Positions 25,696 to 34,483 of a stretch of DNA of 46,761 nt are shown piece by piece (the stretch's first letter is position 1; every line of letters begins with the position of its first letter). The translations under genes and the position numbers were made by a program. The stretch comes from Mucilaginibacter lacusdianchii (lineage in GTDB: Bacteria > Bacteroidota > Bacteroidia > Sphingobacteriales > Sphingobacteriaceae). Where the stretch lies: NCBI RefSeq assembly GCF_009770985.1, contig NZ_WSRW01000009.1, forward strand, positions 1 to 46,761, in the 5' to 3' direction. Below the pieces are notes generated by a model. That model ran no database searches and had not been told where the DNA came from. It saw nothing but the letters and a program-made list of their open reading frames with translations.

Positions 25696-28392
25696 ATGCG
25701 TTTAAGTGTTTTTTGGCATGGTCCGGCAATATTTCTTTTAATGATCCTGTCTTTATCAGCCTATGGTCAAGACATAACGAAAGAAGAAGTAACGATCGGT
25801 TTTAATCAAAAAAGCTTTGTTGAAGTAATCAATAGCATTGAAAGCGCGACGAAATTCCATATCTATTACCGGAAGGAAGACATAACCGACCTACCGCCGG
25901 TTATGATTGAGAAAAAGAAACGAACGGTTAAACAGACACTTGAAGAGGCAATCGGTCAACGTCCGCTTAGTATTAAGCAAATGGGCAAAAATATCTTTTT
26001 AGAACGCATTAAGGAATATACACTTAATATCTCAGGAAGGGTGATAGATAGTAAAACAAAATATGGTCTTCCTTATGCATCTGTTGAACTTTTGGCGGGT
26101 GTAGCGCAGCGTATTCTGAAACAAGTATATACAGATACTTCAGGCAATTTTCAATTTACCCAGTTACAAGACAGCACTAAAATGACGTTACGGATTTCAG
26201 TTGTAGGGTATTATAAGAAAAACATTGAAGTAGGTGCTACATCGCCGAACTTTTCCCTGGGTAACATAGAACTTACACCAGAGATTAAACAGTTAAAAGA
26301 AGTAGTGATCACCTCTTCCGCGCCGGTAATAGAGCGGAAAGCTGATCGCTTTGTGGTTAGTGTTGGAAATAATAGTATAGCAGCCAGCAATAATATTTGG
26401 GATGCTTTGACCCGGACGCCATTAATTAATGCAGCCGATGGCGGTAATCTTTCCATAATCGGAAGGCAATCTGCCATCGTTTATATGGATGGAAGAAGAT
26501 CCAATTTATCCGGTGAAGCATTATATAATTACCTGAAAAGTTTGCCGACGAGTAACTTAAAAAACATAGAGATCATTACCTCCCCGGGAAGTGAGTACGA
26601 TGCCTCCGGAAACGCGGGAATAATAAATATAAACTTCAAAAAACGGGAGACTGACGGAATTTTAGGTGCAGCGGCGCTATCAACGGTTCAGCAGACTTAT
26701 AATACCCAACGTGCAAATGCCTCTATAAATTACAGAAAGGGAGAGCTTGGTCTGAATGCTGTTGTTTACGCCAACCGAATCAGGCAAAATATAACAGAAA
26801 ATTCTTTGGTGAATTTTTTAAAACTTGGAACGAGCGGCGTGTCCAACCCAACCGACGCAAACCGGCCTGAAATCAAACGGTTCATTGGCGGAAATATATC
26901 AGCAGATTTCAACTTATCCAGCAAGCAGTTATTATCCGTGACCGTTGACTACAATCACAATAATCAGGATTTGAATAACCAAACCGTTAGCAGTTTCATC
27001 GATCTCGGGCCAGGCCGTATAGATTCAACCTTCAGTTCTGACAATCAACGCGACGTTAACGGAAACACCTTGGACATCAACGGTAATTACCGGCTTCTGC
27101 TTGACAGTTTGGGTCAATCGCTTAACATCAGCGTCGACTATTTTAAACTGCGTTCCAGATCGGATCAGTATCTATTGGCGAAACTCATAGAAAGTAATGC
27201 GATCCGACAAGACGAATTCGCTTATCTAAGGCAGAATATCCGGAACTACACCTTATCTCTGGATTATGTAAAACCGATATTGAAAAAAGGCACTATTAAA
27301 GCCGGTGTTCGAAGCTACAATACCAACACGAACAATGATCTCGATTATTTAGTCAATGCAGGCGACAATACCTATGTTTTCGATGATTTGAGAAGCAGTA
27401 TTTACGAATACAGCGAGCATGTTAACGCCGCCTATTTATCTTACAGTCTTTCCCTCTCCAAAAAAGCCTCAGCAACAGTAGGAATGCGTTTGGAGAACTC
27501 CAACACCAAGGGGATGGAACTTAACCATCCGGATATAAAAGTCGACCGGAACTTTACCAATCTCTTTCCCAATATTTCCGTAAGCTATGCACCCAATCAG
27601 AATAACCAACTATCCTACAGCCTTACCAACCGGGTAAATCGGCCATCTTTTGGTCAGTTAAATACCAATCGCATTTATTATAACCCAACACGCTATGCTG
27701 AGGGCAACCCTTTCCTTCAGCCTTCTTACATATTTAAAAACGAGCTTACCTATTCCTTAAAGAATAAATACATCTTTATCGCCAATTATAGTCACACGCG
27801 CGATGCCTATTCGCAATTCATACTTACCAACGATACGACTAATCAGGTACGTTTCACCCAATTGAATTATGGAAGCGTAGATGAGGGAAACCTCGCCTTC
27901 GTCACCAGTCAGCAATTAGGGAAATTCGGTATGACATCCATGACGTTGGTCGGTACCTATTCATCCTTTAACGGCAGCGCAAACAATGAAATTATAGACA
28001 ACCAGGGTATATCGGGCACAATCAAAGCGAACACCGTTTTTTACCTTTCTAAAGCAAATAAAATCACCGGCTACCTTGACCTTAATTACAATACCAGACA
28101 GGTGCTCAGTCTTGGCCGATCAGGAATCAGCAGACCGACCGGATCAGTGGATATAGGCCTGAGAAAAGTGATCAGCCAATTTACGATCACTATTTATGGC
28201 ACAGATCTCTTTAAAACATCGGTTAACAGGTATGTCTTCAATACATCAAATACCAGTAATTTCTTTAAAACTTATTATGATAACCGGGGCGTCGAATTTA
28301 ATCTGCGATACAACTTCGGAAACTCAAAGATCAAAAAGACCCAGAACAGGGAAAATATAAACCGAGATATTCAGAACAGGTCGGCAAATTAA
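25696..28392 (+). CDS. STN-domain outer-membrane beta-barrel protein (signal transducer)
   Basis: 898 residues. After a signal peptide (1-24, AYGQ) comes an STN domain (about 28-105: VTIGFNQKSFVEVINSIESATKF, IYYRKEDI), which in FecA-type systems touches the FecR anti-sigma factor. It is followed by a carboxypeptidase-regulatory-like domain (about 112-200), a plug-like region (about 205-310: IWDALTRTPLI, IVYMDGRRSNLSGEALYNYL, NIEIITSPGSEYDASGNAGIININFKK) and a barrel of the OMP_b-brl_3 (outer membrane beta-barrel family) type. It is not a SusC protein and has no SusD partner. Position between FecR and a peptide precursor suggests it senses, and possibly moves, the peptide made by the downstream genes. 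That link is inferred from gene order. Confidence 0.88.
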   Translation: MRLSVFWHGPAIFLLMILSLSAYGQDITKEEVTIGFNQKSFVEVINSIESATKFHIYYRKEDITDLPPVMIEKKKRTVKQTLEEAIGQRPLSIKQMGKNIFLERIKEYTLNISGRVIDSKTKYGLPYASVELLAGVAQRILKQVYTDTSGNFQFTQLQDSTKMTLRISVVGYYKKNIEVGATSPNFSLGNIELTPEIKQLKEVVITSSAPVIERKADRFVVSVGNNSIAASNNIWDALTRTPLINAADGGNLSIIGRQSAIVYMDGRRSNLSGEALYNYLKSLPTSNLKNIEIITSPGSEYDASGNAGIININFKKRETDGILGAAALSTVQQTYNTQRANASINYRKGELGLNAVVYANRIRQNITENSLVNFLKLGTSGVSNPTDANRPEIKRFIGGNISADFNLSSKQLLSVTVDYNHNNQDLNNQTVSSFIDLGPGRIDSTFSSDNQRDVNGNTLDINGNYRLLLDSLGQSLNISVDYFKLRSRSDQYLLAKLIESNAIRQDEFAYLRQNIRNYTLSLDYVKPILKKGTIKAGVRSYNTNTNNDLDYLVNAGDNTYVFDDLRSSIYEYSEHVNAAYLSYSLSLSKKASATVGMRLENSNTKGMELNHPDIKVDRNFTNLFPNISVSYAPNQNNQLSYSLTNRVNRPSFGQLNTNRIYYNPTRYAEGNPFLQPSYIFKNELTYSLKNKYIFIANYSHTRDAYSQFILTNDTTNQVRFTQLNYGSVDEGNLAFVTSQQLGKFGMTSMTLVGTYSSFNGSANNEIIDNQGISGTIKANTVFYLSKANKITGYLDLNYNTRQVLSLGRSGISRPTGSVDIGLRKVISQFTITIYGTDLFKTSVNRYVFNTSNTSNFFKTYYDNRGVEFNLRYNFGNSKIKKTQNRENINRDIQNRSAN

Positions 28393-28503
28393 CGCTGAGT
28401 CCTCATTCCATAAGCACCAAAAGTGCAAAAAGAGTTTTGTTGTACACCAAAAGGCGGAACCCGAAAAGCCAGAGAGTAGGGGTAAACTTAAAATGTTAAA
28501 AAA

Positions 28504-28719
28504 ATGAAAACTCAATTTTCTTCTTTTAAAAGCCTTTTAGGCGGTTTAGAACAAATCTCTGCTGACGATCATGGTAAGATCGTTGGCGGCTTCATGAGCA
28601 TCTCTGGTAATACCGAACCCGGCGGAGGCGAAACCAACTTCTTAGCTGGCTGTGATACCACAACCAACAACTGCAACGGTGGCAACTGTACTGCAGGCTG
28701 CGGAACAGTAAAAAATTAA
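28504..28719 (+). CDS. GG-leader Cys-rich peptide precursor 1 (radical SAM RiPP substrate)
   Basis: 71 residues. The leader (1-29) ends in the double glycine of KIVGG, the usual cut site for C39 peptidases, leaving a predicted 42-residue core rich in Gly, Asn, Thr and Cys. Cysteines are at 50, 57, 62 and 66, spaced C-x6-C-x4-C-x3-C. The core segment GGGETN..LAGC and the tail NNCNGGNCTAGC are shared with the second precursor at 33.0 kb, which also has GG at residues 28-29. A radical SAM/SPASM enzyme and a C39-ABC exporter follow, so this is almost certainly a ribosomal peptide matured by radical chemistry, perhaps with thioether links from the cysteines. Activity unknown. Confidence 0.88.
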   Translation: MKTQFSSFKSLLGGLEQISADDHGKIVGGFMSISGNTEPGGGETNFLAGCDTTTNNCNGGNCTAGCGTVKN

Positions 28720-28728
28720 AACCAATAC

Positions 28729-28764
28729 AAGGCAAGTTGGAAGTGACCGCTTCCTGCTTGCCTT
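28729..28764 (+). promoter_or_regulatory. Hairpin between peptide precursor and maturase (attenuator)
   Basis: AAGGCAAG (28729-28736) pairs with CTTGCCTT (28757-28764), and GGAAG (28739-28743) with CTTCC (28750-28754). The two stems are joined by a 2x2 internal loop and closed by six bases. Only one further T follows the stem, so read-through is expected. It lies 10 bases after the precursor stop codon and could cap the abundant precursor message while passing a fraction to the maturase. It also covers an upstream in-frame TTG of the maturase gene, supporting the ATG at 28779. Confidence 0.65.
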
Positions 28765-28778
28765 TAAACTTAACCTAT

Positions 28779-30068
28779 ATGAGATACAGTTATTTTAACT
28801 CCATCGTTTCCTACGATGATAAGTATGTTCTCTACAATTCGTTTTCCAATCGATTTTTGCTGCTTGTTGAACAACTGAAAGATCTACTTCTTCATCATAA
28901 AAAGTCGGTCGATGATTTGGTTGCCGTTCACCCTGCCTTTTATCATGCATTAAAAGACGGCATGTTCATTGTCGAAAATGACCGCCAGGAGGTAGAAGAG
29001 GTGAAAAAGATCAGCAAGCGGATTGATCTTGATACGGCCGCCTATAAACTGACTATCAATCCAACGATGAACTGTAATTTTAAGTGTTGGTATTGCTATG
29101 AGACACATATTAAAAAGTCTAGAATGGATGTTGAGATCATTCAAAGAACCAATGCTTTCATCAGTACTATCGTTTCCAGCGGCACCCTGAAGGTGTTCAA
29201 CCTCTCCTGGTTTGGTGGTGAACCACTTTTATACTATGAGGATATCGTCCTACCCATCATGCAACATACCAATGCTGAATGTGCGAAGCATGGGGTTCAT
29301 TGCACCATAGGTTTTACCACAAATGGGTTTCTGATCAATCAGCCCATGGTTGATGATTTCAAATTGCTGAATGTGCATGGTGTTCAGATTACACTTGACG
29401 GGCACGGTGCCGATCATGACGCCGTAAGATACGTCTCTTCTACCAGAGGATCCTATTCAGAGATTATAGAAAATATTAAGCTACTCGCGCGCAACGCGGT
29501 TCCGGTAACAATGAGGATCAATTATACGCTGGCAAACATCCACAAATGTGGTTTAATTGTTCATGACCTATTGGATCTTACCGAAGAACAGCGAAAAGTC
29601 GTTCTTGTTGACTTTCATAGAGTGTGGCAGGATAAAGAGGAAGATCAGGAGGAATTGATTTTACAACAGGTCAAGACCTTCCGCAACTTCGGGTTCAGTG
29701 TAAATTCGCATTATTTGCCAAACAACGTGCTGCATTCCTGTTACGCCGACAAGAAAAACAGTGCAACAATCAATTATAACGGAGACCTTTTCAAATGCAC
29801 AGCAAGGGATTTCACCACGATCAAACGCGAAGGATATATCAATGAATCTGGTGAACTAATTTGGGAAAACGACTCCATGAATGTTCGCCTTAACGCAAAA
29901 TTTAACAATCCCCCATGTTTACGGTGTCGCATTCTGCCACTTTGTAATGGCGGATGCAGCCAGCATGCGATTGAACATGCCGGTGAAGAGTACTGTGTGT
30001 ATTCATTTGATGAAGCGGAAAAAGATAAGATTATAATTGCAAAGTTCGAAGAAGCGATCGCCCAATGA
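28779..30068 (+). CDS. Radical SAM/SPASM peptide maturase
   Basis: 429 residues from ATG 28779. An N-terminal recognition-like region (1-85) is followed by the radical SAM core with the [4Fe-4S] motif CNFKCWYC (Cys99, 103, 106), the SAM-contact region SWFGGEPLLYY and FTTNGFLINQ. A C-terminal SPASM domain carries Cys at about 380, 383, 389, 393 and 406 (CLRCRILPLCNGGC, EEYCVYSF) plus an earlier Cys pair around YADKKNSATINYNGDLFKC, enough for two auxiliary clusters. Such enzymes install thioether or carbon-carbon links in GG-leader peptides. The stop overlaps the start of the exporter (ATGA). Substrates are most likely the flanking precursors at 28.5 and 33.0 kb; the bond made is unknown. Confidence 0.92.
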   Translation: MRYSYFNSIVSYDDKYVLYNSFSNRFLLLVEQLKDLLLHHKKSVDDLVAVHPAFYHALKDGMFIVENDRQEVEEVKKISKRIDLDTAAYKLTINPTMNCNFKCWYCYETHIKKSRMDVEIIQRTNAFISTIVSSGTLKVFNLSWFGGEPLLYYEDIVLPIMQHTNAECAKHGVHCTIGFTTNGFLINQPMVDDFKLLNVHGVQITLDGHGADHDAVRYVSSTRGSYSEIIENIKLLARNAVPVTMRINYTLANIHKCGLIVHDLLDLTEEQRKVVLVDFHRVWQDKEEDQEELILQQVKTFRNFGFSVNSHYLPNNVLHSCYADKKNSATINYNGDLFKCTARDFTTIKREGYINESGELIWENDSMNVRLNAKFNNPPCLRCRILPLCNGGCSQHAIEHAGEEYCVYSFDEAEKDKIIIAKFEEAIAQ

Positions 30069-32260
30069 GATTTAAATATTTCTCGCAACTAGAGTCTGTT
30101 GATTGCGGGCCTGCCTGCTTGAAAATGATTGCACATCATTACGGGAAAAACTACGACCTGAGGGAACTGAAAGAATATTGTGATGTCACCCGATTGGGCA
30201 TCACCCTTAAAGACATTATTGCCGGTAGCGAAAAAATAGGACTGGAAACTGCTGCCGTACGTCTGACAATTGATGAACTCGCGTCGGCCCCGTTACCTGC
30301 GATTTTATATTGGCGCCAGGAGCATTATGTTGTCATTTACAGTATCAGCACTAAAAAAGGTAAGAAATGCTTTTGCGTTGCAGACCCTGCTTTTGGAAAA
30401 GTCAGGCTTAGCGAAGACGAGTTTATCCGCCAATGGAAAGGAAGTGAAAATAAAGGAACCGCATTGTTACTGGAACCTGGTGAACGCTTCTTTTCAGATG
30501 AATCAATCAGTGCCTCTAAACGCAGATACTGGCCAAATTTGTTTCAATACATAGGAAACGCCGTTAAATCTTACAAGTACAGCTATCTTTTCGTTTTGTT
30601 GCTTTTTGCTGTGGCAATGGTCACCAACTGGGTAACCCCGGTCATTTTCCAGAAAATCATAGACAAAGGAATATTACCTAAAAACTTGTCTATGGTATGG
30701 TATTTTCTAATGGCGCAGTTTGTCTTGTTTATCGGGAATATTGTATCTGACTATTCCAGTTCCATACTGTTAATGAATGTCAATTTCAGGATTGGCATTA
30801 AAGTTCTTTCTGAGTTTTTACAAAAATTGATCAGATTGCCTATTGGCTTCTTTGACGTCCGGATGAATACGGATCTGATTCAGCGAATCGATGACCAGGA
30901 ACGGATACAGCAATTCCTCACCTATCGCTTAATAGCATTCATCTTTGCCATATTCAATTTAGCTGCTTTCTCTATAATTGTGCTATTTTACAATCTTACG
31001 GTTTTCAGCGCTTTCCTGTTGGCTACCGGTGCGTCTGTAACTTGGACACTTCTTTTTCTGAGGAAACGGAAAATCCTTGACTATTCGCGGTTTTCAGTTT
31101 TATCCGAAAATAAAAACAACATCTACGAGCTTATTATCGGAATGCCTGAGATTAAAGTAAATAATGCTCAACAGGTAAAACTCGATACATGGGAAAACAC
31201 GCAAAGCAAATTGAATAAGATCGTTTTAAAAGCATTGCATCTCAATTACTATCAATTGTTTGGGGTCAATTTTTTTAACAAGATCAAAGACATCTGTGTC
31301 ACGGGTGTTTGTGCTTACTATGTTATTCATCAGCAAATGACTTTAGGGGAAATGATGGCGATCAGCTACATATTGGGGCAACTCAAAGGGCCGACAGATC
31401 AGATTATCGAGTTTTCCCGAACTTCCCAAGAAGCGAAGATGGCTTATGACAGAATAGATGAAATTCATCAGAAACCTGATGAACAAGTCAATGAGAAGCT
31501 CAAGATGGGTCTGCAGGATATCGATACCATACGATTAGAAGGTGTTTCATTTAAGTATGCCGGCAGTTTCAATCCACTTGTACTACAAGATGTTCAGCTG
31601 ACCATTCCAGGTAAAAAGATCACGGCAATTGTAGGTTCGAGCGGAAGCGGAAAGACGACACTGATGAAACTGCTCCTAGGTTTCTATCCCAAAAAAACCG
31701 GAGATATACTGCTAAACGAAATCCCCCTGGAAGAATTTGATATCAATTACTGGCGCGACAAATGCGGTGTGGTCATGCAAGACGGATTCATCTATAGCGG
31801 AACCGTGGCGGAAAATATCGCTCTTGCAGATAACTCCCCTGATTTACTGAAACTTCAACAGGCAGCTCAGATCGCTTGCCTGGCAGACTTTATTGAATCA
31901 TTACCAATGGGTTTCAATACCAAAGTAGGCAGATCCGGTCTCGAATTAAGCGGGGGCCAAAAACAACGGCTTTTGATCGCACGTGCAGTTTACAAAAACC
32001 CCGAATTCATGCTATTTGACGAGGCCACCAGTTCTTTGGACGCCAATAACGAACGGCAGATCATGGCCAACCTTAACCAGTTCTTTAAAGGGCGGACAGT
32101 GGTTGTAATTGCGCACCGCCTAAGTACGGTTATGAATGCCGATCAGATCATTGTCCTTGAAAAAGGTGTCATCATTGAACAGGGATCGCACCATGAACTC
32201 GTAAAGCAGCAAAGTTTTTACTACGACCTAGTTAAAAACCAACTGGAACTGGGTATATAA
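30065..32260 (+). CDS. C39 peptidase-containing ABC exporter (leader-cleaving)
   Basis: 731 residues. The N-terminal C39 peptidase (1-140) has Cys14 (VDCGPACLK), His87 (QEHYVVIY) and Asp107 (VADPAFG), a complete catalytic set for cutting after double glycine. A transmembrane domain with about six helices spans 165-450. The ATPase has Walker A GSSGSGKTT (524-531), signature LSGGQKQR (from 628) and Walker B FMLFDEATSSLD (Asp652, Glu653). It removes the leader and exports the core across the inner membrane. It overlaps the maturase by 4 bases. No HlyD adaptor or TolC-type channel gene is present nearby, so the outer-membrane step must use other proteins. Confidence 0.95.
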   Translation: MRFKYFSQLESVDCGPACLKMIAHHYGKNYDLRELKEYCDVTRLGITLKDIIAGSEKIGLETAAVRLTIDELASAPLPAILYWRQEHYVVIYSISTKKGKKCFCVADPAFGKVRLSEDEFIRQWKGSENKGTALLLEPGERFFSDESISASKRRYWPNLFQYIGNAVKSYKYSYLFVLLLFAVAMVTNWVTPVIFQKIIDKGILPKNLSMVWYFLMAQFVLFIGNIVSDYSSSILLMNVNFRIGIKVLSEFLQKLIRLPIGFFDVRMNTDLIQRIDDQERIQQFLTYRLIAFIFAIFNLAAFSIIVLFYNLTVFSAFLLATGASVTWTLLFLRKRKILDYSRFSVLSENKNNIYELIIGMPEIKVNNAQQVKLDTWENTQSKLNKIVLKALHLNYYQLFGVNFFNKIKDICVTGVCAYYVIHQQMTLGEMMAISYILGQLKGPTDQIIEFSRTSQEAKMAYDRIDEIHQKPDEQVNEKLKMGLQDIDTIRLEGVSFKYAGSFNPLVLQDVQLTIPGKKITAIVGSSGSGKTTLMKLLLGFYPKKTGDILLNEIPLEEFDINYWRDKCGVVMQDGFIYSGTVAENIALADNSPDLLKLQQAAQIACLADFIESLPMGFNTKVGRSGLELSGGQKQRLLIARAVYKNPEFMLFDEATSSLDANNERQIMANLNQFFKGRTVVVIAHRLSTVMNADQIIVLEKGVIIEQGSHHELVKQQSFYYDLVKNQLELGI

Positions 32261-32271
32261 CATTCAACATT

Positions 32272-32967
32272 ATGAAATCAACAAAACTTTTTATAATCTT
32301 TTTGATAGCCTCCTTTAGCGGTTATGCGCAATCAATTGACAGCGTGGAACACCAGGAACGCAGGCTGGACCGCAAATACACCAAAATAATGGCTGCAGGG
32401 CTGTTTGATTTGTCGTTCACCGATGATACCACTGCAAAAATAAGCATAACAGCGCCTGTACCTTGGCTTACGGATATCAAAAGCGATATTATAAATGACA
32501 CGCTCTTTTTAAGATTAGCTTACGAAAAGGATGACGATTGGAAAGGCCTGATTGGTTCTAAGGCGAGAATTAAAGTGGTTCTACCCGCCGATGCTAATAT
32601 TTCTTTCATAGAATTAAGAAACGATGCGCACTTAGAACTTAAGGAGGCTGTTAAATATGGTTCTCTTAACCTAAAAGCCACCAACGGTAGCGTACTGAAC
32701 GGAAAATTATCAGCTGACGAACTGATCGTTTCGTTACAAGCAGGATCCAGGGCCGCACTCAGCGGAGACAGTGATCATTTAAAAGTGTCCGCAATCGGAG
32801 GTTCGATATTCAAGGGATCTTACTTACAAACAATGAAATGCGTCACTCGGGCAGCCGGCCATAGCAAGGTTTATTTAAACGTCGCCAAGGAATTAATCGC
32901 GCAGACCACGGGAGACGCAGTTATTAATAATAAAGGTGCTGCAAAAAAGTTCTCTCCAAGCAAATAA
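32272..32967 (+). CDS. Secreted head-GIN-domain (DUF2807) protein
   Basis: 231 residues with a signal peptide (1-19, GYAQ). The rest is a right-handed beta-repeat of the head-GIN/DUF2807 type, with repeating short strands such as IELRNDAHLELKEAV, LNLKATNGSVLNGKLSADEL, ALSGDSDHLKVSAIGGSIFKGSYL and QTTGDAVINNKG. The family is found in Bacteroidota cell-envelope proteins, has no known enzymatic activity and may bind or scaffold. It lies 11 bases after the exporter and 36 bases before precursor 2, so it is inside the peptide operon. A role as a periplasmic or surface chaperone, immunity or docking protein for the peptide is an inference. Confidence 0.8.
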   Translation: MKSTKLFIIFLIASFSGYAQSIDSVEHQERRLDRKYTKIMAAGLFDLSFTDDTTAKISITAPVPWLTDIKSDIINDTLFLRLAYEKDDDWKGLIGSKARIKVVLPADANISFIELRNDAHLELKEAVKYGSLNLKATNGSVLNGKLSADELIVSLQAGSRAALSGDSDHLKVSAIGGSIFKGSYLQTMKCVTRAAGHSKVYLNVAKELIAQTTGDAVINNKGAAKKFSPSK

Positions 32968-33003
32968 TTGTTTTTAAACGCAGATGCCATAACCTTAAAT
33001 ATA

Positions 33004-33225
33004 ATGAATGCATTAGGAAAATTTATGATGGATATTGATCATCCCGATACTTTGATAGCCCTCGACGAGTATGGAAAGATGAAAGGCGGGTATCTGATCA
33101 TCGCCGCTGGCCCACTTCCCGGTTCAGGTGAGACGAATCTTGCGGGATGCAGTGGTGATTCTGGGACTAATAATTGTGGTGGAAACTGCACCCATGGCTG
33201 CTCTACATCCACTCCCGTAAAGTAG
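33004..33225 (+). CDS. GG-leader Cys-rich peptide precursor 2
   Basis: 73 residues from ATG 33004; an upstream in-frame TTG overlaps the end of the previous gene and is less likely. The leader (1-29) ends in KMKGG, then a 44-residue core with Cys49, 58, 62 and 66, spaced C-x8-C-x3-C-x3-C. The core shares SGETN-LAGC and TNNC-GGNCT-GC with precursor 1, while the leaders diverge (MNALGKFMMDIDH against MKTQFSSFKSLLGG) apart from the acidic stretch and GG position. It is the last gene of the module, five genes from precursor 1. A two-component product, or two peptides of one family using the same maturase, are the obvious readings. Confidence 0.85.
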   Translation: MNALGKFMMDIDHPDTLIALDEYGKMKGGYLIIAAGPLPGSGETNLAGCSGDSGTNNCGGNCTHGCSTSTPVK

Positions 33226-33306
33226 CATGATCAAATCTTGCATATAAATGATTAATTACATCAGTTATGACAGTATAGTATAAACTTAAAATACAAGAAA
33301 ACAGGG

Positions 33307-33342
33307 CATCGCTTGGCTAAACCATAATTTAAAAAAGCGATG
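33307..33342. terminator. Weak hairpin downstream of peptide precursor 2
   Basis: CATCGCTT (33307-33314) pairs with AAGCGATG (33335-33342) across a 20-base loop. There is no T-run afterwards, so termination efficiency is doubtful. It is the only structure seen in the 280 bases after the last gene of the peptide operon. Confidence 0.35.
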
Positions 33343-33512
33343 TCTGGTTGTTATGGGATACGCCGCTTTCATCACCATACTTCAGTAACCTATTACCCCG
33401 GTCACTATAAGCATTTCTCGGCTTGCCTTCCGGCTGCTTTTTTACACCTCGGATAGAGAAAACCAGGTTAAAGTCAAGCTTTTCGGATGGTATGGCAAAG
33501 GTATTTTTTTCA

Positions 33513-33758
33513 TCAAGTCACTCCAGAGAGTTCAACCTTTATCCATGCCTTTTCCATGTCAGCAGTGACGAATAATGGCATACGGTGTTTGTTGTCGCCA
33601 TCATTAGGAATCCACTTTATTACGTCGTTGACGGCGCGTGTGATCATAGTTAAGTTTGGAGATTTAAAGACCTGGCCTGTCTCCTGATCTACCTCGTCAC
33701 TAATCTGATACAAAGCCGACACATAGAATCCATCGCGTCGTTTCTTAATGATGTGGAT
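33513..33758 (-). pseudogene. Truncated SRAP/YedK (HMCES-like) gene fragment
   Basis: The minus-strand frame open from 33758 to a stop at 33513 encodes the middle of an SOS-response-associated peptidase: GFYVSALYQISDEVDQETG, LTMITRAVNDVIKWI and HRMPLFVTADMEKAWI match the family's ALY..DPETGE, ITTxAN and RMPLFL blocks. The catalytic Cys2 region (MCGR/MCYD) and the C-terminal 50-60 residues are missing. A TAA precedes the fragment in frame. An intact protein protects abasic sites in single-stranded DNA by a covalent link; this one cannot. It adjoins the 3' end of the peptide operon and marks an insertion or deletion boundary. Confidence 0.7.
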
Positions 33759-34483
33759 TTACATGAATTATCTTTTGATTGCAACACTACGCCGGGATAT
33801 CTGTGAAACGTATTAAACGAAGACACAACGGCTATCCGGTAAGCAGAATCCTTACTAAGGTAAATTCCTTCAGCTCCGCTGTATTTATGAATCGATTGAA
33901 TTTGTGAATTACTTAAGCTGACTACTTCTGTCTGGCGGATCCTTTGTTCCAAAGCTACTGCTTCCTGCGGTGCCGACATCTGGTTACGGCCTACCTGAAC
34001 ATGACCATCCTGAAAAAGGGTTAACCACTGATTGATTCCATAAACACAATAAGCAGACATAGTACTGACTTTAATGTGATGCATAGCCACCTTGGTAGCC
34101 TTATTATATTGGACTTGGGTTCGCGTATTGCCTTTGTCCTTAAAGCCAGCATTGCTGACCTCAATTTTAAGCTTAATATACAGAAACTCCTTGCTACTAT
34201 TCAGGTTTGTGCAAAAGATGCAAGACTGCTACACATTAAGATTATAGGATACGCCAGTATTATTCATTTCACAGATTACAATTGTAGTCGAATTCTAACA
34301 AAGTCTTGGTATATACTCTAAGAATTATGGTCTATATGAAATGTTAAACACTGAAAAAAAAATTCAAACTGCTTTAATGGACCTAAAATTTTCAGCTTTA
34401 AAAACGCAACATTGATGGCAGGTTGAGATAGTAGGGACATCCAACCCATTGTCCAGGAAAGAACGCCTACAGGTAATGCAAAT
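33759..34483. other. Decayed region between two gene fragments
   Basis: About 725 bases with no gene that can be supported. A minus-strand frame (33689-34090, 133 codons) overlaps the SRAP fragment in another frame and has no recognised domain; a plus-strand frame at 34076-34321 is likely chance. The region is probably the scar between the broken SRAP and Old Yellow Enzyme genes. Confidence 0.45.

Noticed and set aside
33689..34090. Minus-strand frame of 133 codons as a hypothetical gene.
   Set aside because: It overlaps the SRAP fragment in another frame and shows no domain or signal; it lies in a decayed region.
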